NCBI RefSeq assembly: GCF_902498995.1
Contig: NZ_CABVLY010000043.1
Span: 1 to 39,378 of the forward strand
DNA from: Burkholderia anthina
GTDB lineage: Bacteria > Pseudomonadota > Gammaproteobacteria > Burkholderiales > Burkholderiaceae
Direction of reading: 5' to 3'
DNA length: 39,378 nucleotides
This document shows, piece after piece, positions 32,476-39,378 of this stretch. The notes beneath the pieces are model-generated. The model saw nothing but the letters and a program-made list of their open reading frames with translations, did no database searches and was not told where the DNA came from. Numbering within the stretch: position 1 is the stretch's first letter; each line of letters opens with the position of its first letter. The position numbers and the translations under genes are program-made.

Positions 32476-32943
32476 TTACGGCGCGTAATTCTGCGATTGG
32501 CGCGGCACGTAGCCGGTCAGGTGCCAGCGGCCGTCGTCGTCGAGGCGAAAGCTCAGTTTCTCGAACACGGTCGCGCCGCTCGCGAGCGTCGTCGCGTAGT
32601 CGAGGTTCGCGTACAGGCCGTCGGGCATCGTCGCGACGTTGGCGTAGCGGATGCGCGTGATCTGCGCCCAGCCGCGGTGGGTGACCGTGCCGACGGACTG
32701 CCGCGCGTGCTGGATGTCGGCCACGAACTGGTCCGGCTGGATGCGCGCCTTCACGAACGCGGCGGAATCGGCCCACACCGCGCGGTACTGGCCGGCGTCG
32801 AGCAGCTTGAAGACGATGTCCGCGTCGTGCAGCAGTGCGTCGGCCGATTCGCCGTCGGATTGTGCGTGCGCGCCGATCGCGATCGACGCGAGCGCGCAGC
32901 CGATCAGCCATTTCGCGCGGGAGAGGGGCGGGAGTGCATTCAT
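32476..32943 (-). CDS. Secreted DUF4019 family protein
   Basis: The ATG at 32943 (MNALPPLSRAK) gives 155 residues. A signal peptide (RAKW, hydrophobic core, IGAHAQ|SDGE) directs it to the periplasm or beyond. The mature domain matches the DUF4019 pattern: LLDAGQYRAVWADSA near residue 47, then a beta-rich part with the YANLDYATTL strand and a terminal DDDGRWHLTGY block. DUF4019 resembles small cystatin/NTF2-like folds with unknown function. It is placed between DUF2827 genes with gaps of only 25-28 bp, so it is co-expressed with cytoplasmic proteins while itself exported; a role in handling the adhesin outside the inner membrane is possible. Confidence 0.82.
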   Translation of the reverse strand: MNALPPLSRAKWLIGCALASIAIGAHAQSDGESADALLHDADIVFKLLDAGQYRAVWADSAAFVKARIQPDQFVADIQHARQSVGTVTHRGWAQITRIRYANVATMPDGLYANLDYATTLASGATVFEKLSFRLDDDGRWHLTGYVPRQSQNYAP

Positions 32944-32968
32944 GTCGGAGTCCGGGGAGCGCGGCGCG

Positions 32969-34123
32969 TTACGCGTCGCGATAGAGCGACGCGATCGCGT
33001 CGGAATACGCGGCGACGTTGTCGGGGTTGTAGATGCTGACCGAGTCGAGCACGTGCTTCGACTGCTCGCGATACGCGTCCAGGTTCGCGTCGTGTTCGGC
33101 GAACGCCTGCAGCAGCGCGCGGCCGCCGGCCTGGCAATCGAAGTCCGGATAGAAATACCCGGCCTTGCCGAGGAACGGCGAGTTGTGGATCAGCGGATAG
33201 TCGCCGTACAGCAGTTCGTAGTACAGGTAGTTCTGCGCGTTTTCCCACGTATGCGACACCACCGCATCGCCGTAGGCCGCCATGAATTCGTACACCGCGT
33301 AGCGGCTTTCGAACGTCGTGATCCCGTGGTTCACGATGTCGAGGCTCTTCGCGAAGTGGACGAACGTCGGATGTTCCTTCAGGTGCACGGTATTGCACAC
33401 GCGCACGAACTCCACGAAATCGGGCTTCGCGCGATACGCTTCCTCGGTCACCAGCATCGGGACGATGCTCGTCTTCACCATGCAGATGTTCGGCTCGAAC
33501 ATCGTCACGCGCCAGCGCGGCTTGCCGGGCCTGTAGCCGAACGACAAGCCCGCGCCGAGCGTCGCGCGCGCCTTGTCGAACAGCATCGGATGCCAGATGT
33601 GCGGAACGATCGTGACCGGCGCGCGCAGGCCCGTCTGGTAATAGTGCAGGCACGAGCGCTCGAATTCCGGAATCGTCCACACCGCGTCGTACGGCGCGCC
33701 GGAGAACAGGAAGCCCGACGGCTTGTTGAACATCGCGCGCTCGATGTCGATCACGTAGTCGTTGCCGACCCGCATCGTGACCACCTTGCCGCCGCGATCG
33801 CGGAACGTGCGCAGGTAGTCCGCGCCGAACTGCGCGCTCATTTCGATCAACACGTCGCAGCGCTGCAGCGCTTCGTCCATCGACAGGAGCGGCACGTCCC
33901 ACTCGCCGAGCATCATCTGCGGATCGGCGAGTTGTTCGCCGCCGTTCACCATCACGGCTTCGGCTACGAGCGGCGACTGGCGCAGCAGCAGGATCAGCAG
34001 CAGGCAGTTCTGGAAAATGCCGTTTTCCCACAGCGACTGGCCGGCGCCGCGCACGAACAGCGAGACGCCGACGACGAGACGCTTGCCCTCGCCGGGCGCT
34101 TGACGGGCATTGGAGTCCGACAT
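32969..34123 (-). CDS. DUF2827 family protein, glycosyltransferase-like (operon copy 2)
   Basis: The ATG at 34123 has CCGGAGC upstream and gives 384 residues. Motifs in order: VGVSLFVRGAGQSLWENG with following FQN, MRVGNDYVIDIE, MFEPNICMVKTSIVPML, and VSHTWENAQNYLYYELLYG followed by YPLIHNSPFLG and GYFYPDF. It is closest to the copy just upstream (34138-35283). The lone substitution in the central block (Asn-Ile-Cys-Met-Val-Lys) keeps the EPN and Lys. Cytoplasmic by sequence. It begins 14 bp after the upstream paralogue's stop, so tandem duplication within an operon is clear. Confidence 0.87.
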   Translation of the reverse strand: MSDSNARQAPGEGKRLVVGVSLFVRGAGQSLWENGIFQNCLLLILLLRQSPLVAEAVMVNGGEQLADPQMMLGEWDVPLLSMDEALQRCDVLIEMSAQFGADYLRTFRDRGGKVVTMRVGNDYVIDIERAMFNKPSGFLFSGAPYDAVWTIPEFERSCLHYYQTGLRAPVTIVPHIWHPMLFDKARATLGAGLSFGYRPGKPRWRVTMFEPNICMVKTSIVPMLVTEEAYRAKPDFVEFVRVCNTVHLKEHPTFVHFAKSLDIVNHGITTFESRYAVYEFMAAYGDAVVSHTWENAQNYLYYELLYGDYPLIHNSPFLGKAGYFYPDFDCQAGGRALLQAFAEHDANLDAYREQSKHVLDSVSIYNPDNVAAYSDAIASLYRDA

Positions 34124-34137
34124 GCGTATGCTCCGGT

Positions 34138-35283
34138 TCAGGCGACCAGGCGCGCGACGAACGCGTCCAGGTTCGCGGGGTTGTCGATCGAGACCGACTG
34201 CAGCAGCCGGCCGGCTTTCGCGCGATAGTCGTCGAGCCGTTCATCGTGATGCAGCCACGCATCGAGCAGCGCGCGGCCGCCCGCGGCGGCATCGAAGTCC
34301 GGGTAGTAGTAACCGGCGTCGCCGAGCATCGTCGAGTTGTGGATCAGCGGATAGCCGCCGTACAGCACGTCGTAGTACAGATAGTTCTGCGCGTTTTCCC
34401 AGTGGTGCGACACGACGGCGTCCGCATGGCGCGCCATGAAGCCGGGCAGATCCATGCGCGGCTCGAAGGTCGCCTTGTGCTGGCGCACCAGGTCGAGGCT
34501 GTTCGCGAAGTGCACGAAGGTCGGGTGTTCCTTCATGTGCATCGAGTTGACGACGAACATGTGCTGCACGGCGTCCGGGCGCGCGCGGTAGAGCTCGTCG
34601 CACGCGAGCATCGGGTAATGGCACGACTTCACGACCGAGATGTTCGGTTCGAGCGTCGCGAGATGCCACGGCCGCTGGCCGGGCCGGTAGCCGAAGGTCA
34701 CGCCCTCGGCCGCGAGCGCGGCGATGCGGCGCTCGAGGAAGTACGGCGACCACAGGTGCGGAATCGTGTAGACCGGCGCGCGCAGCAGCGTGCGCAGCAG
34801 CGGCGCGTCGATCTTCTCCGATTTCTCGAGCACCCACACTTCGTCGAACGACGTGCCGTTGAAGACATGCCCCGACGGTTTCCCGAAGATCGGCGTTTCA
34901 GCGAGGCCGCTATATGTGTGGCCGACGTAGCACGCGACGCATTTCTTGCCGAGCGCCTTCATGTGCTTCATCCATTCCACCGGCAGTTGCGCGCCCATCT
35001 CGATCACGACGTCGAGCTCATGCGTCACGTCGGAAGGCTTCACGAGCGGAATGTCGAGGCCGTCGAGGTCGAGCCCGGCCGGCAGCGCGTTGGCGTCGCC
35101 GCCGTTCAGGAAATAGACGGGGCCGACGCGGTCCGAGCGCTTGAGCATCATCGCGAGGAACGCGATGTTCTGATGGATGCCGTTTTCCCAGATCGCCTGG
35201 CCGTCCCGCGCAAACAGCGAGATGCCGACGGCCGGCCGTTGCTTGCGGGTGCGACCCGAGGCGGCTTGATTGATGTCCGTCAC
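34138..35283 (-). CDS. DUF2827 family protein, glycosyltransferase-like (operon copy 1)
   Basis: The GTG at 35283 is preceded by AGAGGAAA about 9 bases upstream and gives 381 residues. Motifs: VGISLFARDGQAIWENG and IHQNIAFLAMMLKR, then LEPNISVVKSCHYPML, and VSHHWENAQNYLYYDVLYG with YPLIHNSTML and GYYYPDFD. It is the first gene of the five-gene minus-strand operon (three DUF2827, one DUF4019, FkbM remnant). A 416-bp gap separates it from the OmpA-like gene upstream, so the operon probably has its own promoter. No export signal. Function inferred as glycosyl transfer. Confidence 0.87.
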   Translation of the reverse strand: MTDINQAASGRTRKQRPAVGISLFARDGQAIWENGIHQNIAFLAMMLKRSDRVGPVYFLNGGDANALPAGLDLDGLDIPLVKPSDVTHELDVVIEMGAQLPVEWMKHMKALGKKCVACYVGHTYSGLAETPIFGKPSGHVFNGTSFDEVWVLEKSEKIDAPLLRTLLRAPVYTIPHLWSPYFLERRIAALAAEGVTFGYRPGQRPWHLATLEPNISVVKSCHYPMLACDELYRARPDAVQHMFVVNSMHMKEHPTFVHFANSLDLVRQHKATFEPRMDLPGFMARHADAVVSHHWENAQNYLYYDVLYGGYPLIHNSTMLGDAGYYYPDFDAAAGGRALLDAWLHHDERLDDYRAKAGRLLQSVSIDNPANLDAFVARLVA

Positions 35284-35699
35284 CGGTTGGTTTCCTCTGC
35301 GGCGTCGTGCGTGCGGCCGTGGCGTCGAGCGAGCGGCCCGAAAACGGCGCGCCGTGGATTGTCATGGTTGCGTGTGCGCCGGCGTGCGCTGCAAAACAAG
35401 TCGAGCGGCGCGGAGCGCGGGGCGGCCGCCGGGTTCCGGAATGCCGTCGCGCGGGATTGGCACGGCGCGCGATGCGGGCGGAACGCCCGGCAACTGTCTG
35501 CGCCGATTGTGGCACGGAAGTCGCCGGTTTGTGGAGGGGCATGACGAACTTTGACATAGCGCCGACGCCGTCGCGGCGCCCCGGCGAAGCGGTGCCGGAA
35601 CGGTCCGGCGGGCTGCCGGCGGGGCGGATGTGCCCGCCACGGTTCGCGGCCGTCGCGGGCGGACGCGTGCGGCGCCCGGGGGGCCGCGACGGCTGCCGT
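35284..35699. other. Intergenic region between the OmpA-like gene and the DUF2827 operon
   Basis: No gene is supported in this 416-bp gap. On the minus strand a CACAAT box (35511-35506) could be a -10 element for the DUF2827 operon, leaving a leader of over 200 bases, but no convincing -35 is present. GC-rich, without a clear terminator for the OmpA-like gene. Confidence 0.35.
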
Positions 35700-36371
35700 T
35701 CAGCGTTGCAGCGAGATTTCGACGCGGCGGTTGCTGGCGCGGCCTTCGGCCGTCGCGTTGGACGCGACCGGATCGGCGCTGCCGCGGCCCGTCACCGACA
35801 CGGATTGCGCGTTCAGCCCGTGCGTCTTCAGGTAGCCCGCGACGGTTTGCGCGCGGCGCTTCGACAGCGCGAGATTGGATGCATCGTTGCCCGTCGAATC
35901 CGTATAGCCGGTCACCGTCACCTGCGAGTACGTGCGGTCTTCGCGTTCGCTCAGCAGCTTGTCGAGCGATGCGCGCGCGGTGGGCGTCAGCGTGGCCAGG
36001 CCCGTCGCGAACAGCGCGTCGCCGGCCAGGTTGACGTGCTCGACCGCGGGCGCGGGAGCCGGTGCCGGTTCGGCGGCCGACGCCGTTTCCGCCGGCGCGG
36101 CGCCGCACTGGAACACCAGCGTCGCCGGATCCGAGCTGTCGCGCAGCGCGCGGACCGAATCGACGGTGCGCACCGGCTGGTCGCCGCAGATCTTGCGGGC
36201 GGCTTTCATGCAGGTCTGCGGGCCCGACAGCAGGCCGTGGCAGTCCACCTGGAACGTGCGCACGCCATCGCGCGGCTGCAGTTCGGATGCGCTGTAGGTC
36301 GGGCCGGATGCGGTCGAGCACGCGGCGAGGCCCATTGCGGAAAGCGCGAGCGCGAGAGCGAGTTTGTTCAC
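35700..36371 (-). CDS. OmpA-family lipoprotein (peptidoglycan-binding domain)
   Basis: The GTG at 36371 follows TTGAGGACG and gives 223 residues. A lipoprotein signal ends at LAAC|STASG (Cys18). Residues about 30-95 contain four cysteines (DCHGL, TCMKAARKICG, FQCG) likely in disulfides, then a Pro/Ala linker, then a C-terminal OmpA-like domain with NLAGDALFATG, VTGYTDSTGNDASNLALSKRRA and TGRGSADPVASNATAEGRASNRRVE (in parts). This domain binds meso-diaminopimelate of peptidoglycan. It lies 124 bp after the adhesin stop, same strand, and may anchor or stabilise the adhesin's outer-membrane region; context-based. Confidence 0.9.
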   Translation of the reverse strand: MNKLALALALSAMGLAACSTASGPTYSASELQPRDGVRTFQVDCHGLLSGPQTCMKAARKICGDQPVRTVDSVRALRDSSDPATLVFQCGAAPAETASAAEPAPAPAPAVEHVNLAGDALFATGLATLTPTARASLDKLLSEREDRTYSQVTVTGYTDSTGNDASNLALSKRRAQTVAGYLKTHGLNAQSVSVTGRGSADPVASNATAEGRASNRRVEISLQR

Positions 36372-36495
36372 GGTTACGTCCTCAAGGCTTGGGTTGACCG
36401 AAGCCCGCCGTGCGGGGCGCGGCGGGTTCGTCCTGCCGTCGGAGCCGCCACGTCCGGCCCGGCTGGCGAGCCGGGCGGCGTGGCGGCGCGACGGG

Positions 36496-39378
36496 TTACT
36501 TCCACTGATACAGCATGCCGGCGCCGATCACCTTCTGACCGCCGCTGAAGCCGCCGTTGATCGACGCCTTCAGGTTTTCCGTGATGCGGGCCTGCATGTT
36601 GACCGCCATCGCCTTCTGGCCGAGGAAGGTCGACGTACCGACACCCATCCCGAAGTTGGCATCGCGATCGAGCTGCGGGATCGAGGCCATCGCGCCGACG
36701 GCCGCGATACCCTGCTTTGCCATCTGGTCGGTCTGCTGCAGTTGCGAACCCAGCGTGTTGATCTGCGCCTGCTGGCCCGACAGTGCCGTCGACAGCGTCG
36801 TCTGCACCTGCGTCAGCTGGTTCACGTTCACCGCGTCGGTGCCTTCCGTACCCGGCGCGACGTTCGTGATCTGGCGCTGCTGCGTGTCGCTACCCACCGA
36901 CACCACGTTCGAACGGCCGCCGTCGGTCGAATTCGCGCCGATCGCCACCGAGTTCGAGCCGGTCGTCACGGTCGGCTTGTCGTTGCCGGTACCGTTCATG
37001 TCGGCCGCGATGCCGGAGGTGTTCGCCGCACGCGCCTGGTTGTTGTTGATCGTCGTCGACAGCTGGTTCAGCGTGTTGTTGATGTTCGTCACGCCCGTCG
37101 ACAGCGAGGCCACGTTGCTGTTCGTCGTGCTCAGGCCGGTCGACAGCGAGCCGATGCCGGTCGACGTCGACGTGGACAGCGACGACACGTTGCTGTTCGT
37201 CGAGCTGAGGCCCGTCGACAGCGAGTTGATCGCGGTCGAGGTTGACGTGGACAGCGAGGCCACGTTGCTGTTCGTCGAGCTCAGGCCGGTGGACAGCGAG
37301 CCGATGCCGGTCGACAGCGACGAGATGTTCGACGCGGTCGACGTGGACAGGCTGTTGAGCGCCTGGTTCGTCGCGTTGAGCTGGCTGCCGTTGATCGCGT
37401 CCGTGCTGGTGGCCGATACCTGGCCTGCCGCGACGTTCGTGATCTGGCGTTCCTGGCCCGGCTGACCGACGCTCACGACACCTACCGGCGAGCTGCCCGC
37501 GAAGAAGTACGTGACGCCGCCGATCGTTGTGCTCGACGTGCCCACTGCCGTACCCGTGACCGAGTTCGCGCCGAGTGCGACCGAGTTCGCGACGTTCGCC
37601 GTGGCGTTCGAGCCGAGCGCGAGGGCGTCGGCCGCGGTTGCCGAGGCGTTCGAACCGTAGGCCTGCGCGCCCGTGGCGCTCGCGGTCGCCTTGTTGCCGA
37701 GTGCGATCGTGTTGTCCGCGGTCGCCTGGCTCGAGCCGCCGAGTGCGACGGCGTTGGCGCCGTTCGCCGTGTTCGCGTTGCCGAGCGCCACGGCGCCGTC
37801 GCCGCTGGCCGTGTCGTTCGCGCCCATTGCCACGGCGCCCGTGCCCGTTGCCACGCTCGGGTCGCCGATTGCGACCGCGCCGTCGCCGCTTGCCGTGTTG
37901 CCGGAGCCGATCGACACCGCCTTGCCGCCGGTGGCCGATGCGTTCTGGCCGATCGCGACCGCGCCGGCCGACGCAGCGCTCGAGCCGTCGCCGACTGCGA
38001 CGCTGCTGGCGCCTGCCGCGCTGGCGTTCACGCCGGCTGCGAGCGAGTTGACGCCCGTTGCGCCGCTGTCGTTGTAGTTGCCTTGCTGCGTACCGTTGTC
38101 GTTGACGCTGTAGTAGTGCGTCTTCGCGTCGTTGATCGCGGTCGAGGTCGACGTGGACAGCGAGGCCACGTTGCTGTTCGTCGAGCTCAGGCCGGTGGAC
38201 AGCGAGCCGATGCCCGTCGAGGTCGACGTGGACAGCGAGACGATCGTGCTGTCGGTCGAACTCAGGCTGGTCGACAGGGAGTTGATGCCCGTCGAGGTCG
38301 AGGTCGACAACGACGTGATCGTGCTGTTCGTCGAACTCAGGCCGGTGGACAGCGAGCTGACGCTGGTCGAGGTCGAGGTGGACAGCGACGTGATCGTGCT
38401 GTTCGTCGAACTCAGACCGGTGGACAGCGAGTTGATGCCGGTCGAGGTCGAGGTCGACAACGACGTGATCGTGCTGTTCGTCGAGCTCAGACCGGTGGAC
38501 AGCGAGTTGATGCCGGTCGAAGTCGAAGTCGACAGCGAGCTGATCGAGCTGGTGGCCGACGACAGGCCGGTCGACGTCGAGGTCGAGAGCGACGTTACCG
38601 TGCTGTCGGTGGAGCTGAGGCCGGTCGACAGCGAGTTGATGCCGGTCGAAGTCGAAGTCGACAGCGAACTGATCGAGCTGGTGGCCGACGACAGGCCGGT
38701 CGACGTGGAGGTCGAGAGCGACGCCACCGAGCTATCGGTGGAGCTCAAGCCCGTCGACAGCGAGTTGATACCCGTCGAGGTCGACGTGGACAGCGAACTG
38801 ATCGAGCTGGTGGCCGATGAGAGGCCGGTCGACGTCGAGGTCGAGAGCGACGTCACCGTGCTGTCGGTGGAGCTCAGGCCGGTCGACAGGGAGTTGATGC
38901 CGGTCGAAGTCGACGTAGAGAGCGAACTGATCGAGCTGGTGGCCGACGACAGGCCGGTCGACGTGGAGGTCGAGAGCGACGCCACCGAGCTATCGGTGGA
39001 GCTCAAGCCCGTCGACAGCGAGTTGATACCCGTCGAGGTCGACGTGGACAACGAACTGATCGAGCTAGTCGCCGACGACAGACCGGTCGACGTCGAGGTC
39101 GACAGCGACGTTACCGTGCTGTCGGTGGAGCTGAGGCCAGTCGACAGGGAGTTGATGCCCGTCGAAGTCGACGTAGAGAGCGAACTGATCGAGCTGGTGG
39201 CCGACGACAGACCAGTCGAAGTCGAGGTCGAGAGCGACGTTACCGTGCTGTCGGTGGAGCTGAGGCCAGTCGACAGGGAGTTGATGCCCGTCGAAGTCGA
39301 GGTGGACAACGAACTGATCGAGCTAGTCGCCGACGACAGACCGGTCGAAGTCGAGGTCGAGAGCGACGTGATCGTGCT
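36496..39378 (-). CDS. Trimeric autotransporter adhesin (YadA-like), N-terminus beyond the window
   Basis: The minus-strand frame is open from the window end (960 residues seen) with no start codon context, so the true start lies outside. Reading N to C: about 400 residues of Ser/Thr-rich repeats; the HYYSVNDNG motif near 38110; a YadA-type head of 14-residue repeats (AVAIG-type, about 38060-37550); a neck with RQITNVAAG and DAINGSQL (about 37450); a second short Ser/Thr stalk; a second neck RQITNVAPG near 36870; a coiled coil; and the four-strand YadA anchor ending GAGMLYQWK. It is a type Vc surface adhesin made as a trimer. The repeats lack the usual Asn/Asp-rich stalk look and are dominated by Ser and Thr. 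The adjacent OmpA-like and DUF2827 genes run the same way. Confidence 0.95.
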   Translation of the reverse strand, partial: STITSLSTSTSTGLSSATSSISSLSTSTSTGINSLSTGLSSTDSTVTSLSTSTSTGLSSATSSISSLSTSTSTGINSLSTGLSSTDSTVTSLSTSTSTGLSSATSSISSLSTSTSTGINSLSTGLSSTDSSVASLSTSTSTGLSSATSSISSLSTSTSTGINSLSTGLSSTDSTVTSLSTSTSTGLSSATSSISSLSTSTSTGINSLSTGLSSTDSSVASLSTSTSTGLSSATSSISSLSTSTSTGINSLSTGLSSTDSTVTSLSTSTSTGLSSATSSISSLSTSTSTGINSLSTGLSSTNSTITSLSTSTSTGINSLSTGLSSTNSTITSLSTSTSTSVSSLSTGLSSTNSTITSLSTSTSTGINSLSTSLSSTDSTIVSLSTSTSTGIGSLSTGLSSTNSNVASLSTSTSTAINDAKTHYYSVNDNGTQQGNYNDSGATGVNSLAAGVNASAAGASSVAVGDGSSAASAGAVAIGQNASATGGKAVSIGSGNTASGDGAVAIGDPSVATGTGAVAMGANDTASGDGAVALGNANTANGANAVALGGSSQATADNTIALGNKATASATGAQAYGSNASATAADALALGSNATANVANSVALGANSVTGTAVGTSSTTIGGVTYFFAGSSPVGVVSVGQPGQERQITNVAAGQVSATSTDAINGSQLNATNQALNSLSTSTASNISSLSTGIGSLSTGLSSTNSNVASLSTSTSTAINSLSTGLSSTNSNVSSLSTSTSTGIGSLSTGLSTTNSNVASLSTGVTNINNTLNQLSTTINNNQARAANTSGIAADMNGTGNDKPTVTTGSNSVAIGANSTDGGRSNVVSVGSDTQQRQITNVAPGTEGTDAVNVNQLTQVQTTLSTALSGQQAQINTLGSQLQQTDQMAKQGIAAVGAMASIPQLDRDANFGMGVGTSTFLGQKAMAVNMQARITENLKASINGGFSGGQKVIGAGMLYQWK
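38130..39378 (-). repeat. Tandem 129-bp (43-residue) repeats in the adhesin passenger
   Basis: A unit of 25 residues (SLSTSTSTGINSL then STGLSSTDSTVT) alternates with one of 18 (SLSTSTSTGLSSATSSIS), together 43 residues or 129 bp; the same CCGTGCTGTCGGTGG block recurs at multiples of 129 bp (about 38599, 38857, 39115, 39244). Two variants, DSTVT and DSSVA, are interspersed. Nearer the head (38130-38560) the 18-residue part drops out and 25-residue units follow directly. The array continues past the window end. Confidence 0.9.

Noticed and set aside
37575..38820. Open frames on the plus strand across the adhesin repeats, and CRISPR-like spacing of repeats
   Set aside because: The periodicity is explained by the 43-codon protein repeats on the minus strand; there are no unique spacers between constant repeats and no cas genes.

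Overview
The window is GC-rich proteobacterial DNA with dense, short-spaced operons. Its gene content points to a Burkholderia, most likely of the cepacia complex and probably a secondary chromosome. The indicators are a vanAB operon with an AAHS transporter, a liu leucine operon beside a TetR-type regulator, a Tat-exported phospholipase C, several DUF2827 paralogues and a very large trimeric autotransporter adhesin. The species and replicon are inferences. I saw no tRNA, rRNA, CRISPR array or intact insertion sequence.

Region 1 (1-7101) is a sugar-acid catabolic locus. A mannitol-dehydrogenase-family fructuronate reductase (minus strand, cut by the window start) is divergent from a GntR/FCD repressor. 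The repressor is followed by a ManD-type D-mannonate dehydratase, a zinc dehydrogenase of the RspB/L-gulonate 5-dehydrogenase type, a DlgD-type 2,3-diketo-L-gulonate reductase and an ACS-family MFS importer. Together they read as L-gulonate -> D-fructuronate -> D-mannonate -> 2-keto-3-deoxygluconate, with a side entry from diketogulonate. Two identical 10-bp palindromes lie in the divergent promoter region.

Region 2 (7186-10236) holds a TonB-dependent siderophore receptor with a Fur-box-like site and a small exported OB-fold-like protein. Region 3 (10257-16795) is a minus-strand aromatic-acid operon: vanA, vanB, a second VanA-like Rieske oxygenase, an AAHS permease and a porin. A MarR regulator is divergent from it, with operator-like repeats between. 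Region 4 (16865-23445) is the liu operon (liuA, liuB, liuC, liuD) with a divergent TetR regulator. No HMG-CoA lyase gene follows.

Region 5 (23446-31285) looks accessory and is visibly AT-richer in places. It contains a translationally coupled STM2901-like/DUF1493 pair, a small lipoprotein, phospholipase C, a plus-strand DUF2827 gene, a strong terminator, an EAL-domain gene with a small partner and a truncated FkbM methyltransferase. A leftover DUF2827-like promoter and start lies upstream of the phospholipase genes.

Region 6 (31311-39378, minus strand) is the most interesting. A Ser/Thr-rich trimeric autotransporter adhesin built from 43-residue repeats runs off the window end. Behind it are an OmpA-like lipoprotein and a tight operon of three DUF2827 proteins, a secreted DUF4019 protein and the FkbM remnant. 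I propose that the DUF2827 proteins are glycosyltransferase-like enzymes that decorate the adhesin. This is inference from gene context and composition and is untested.
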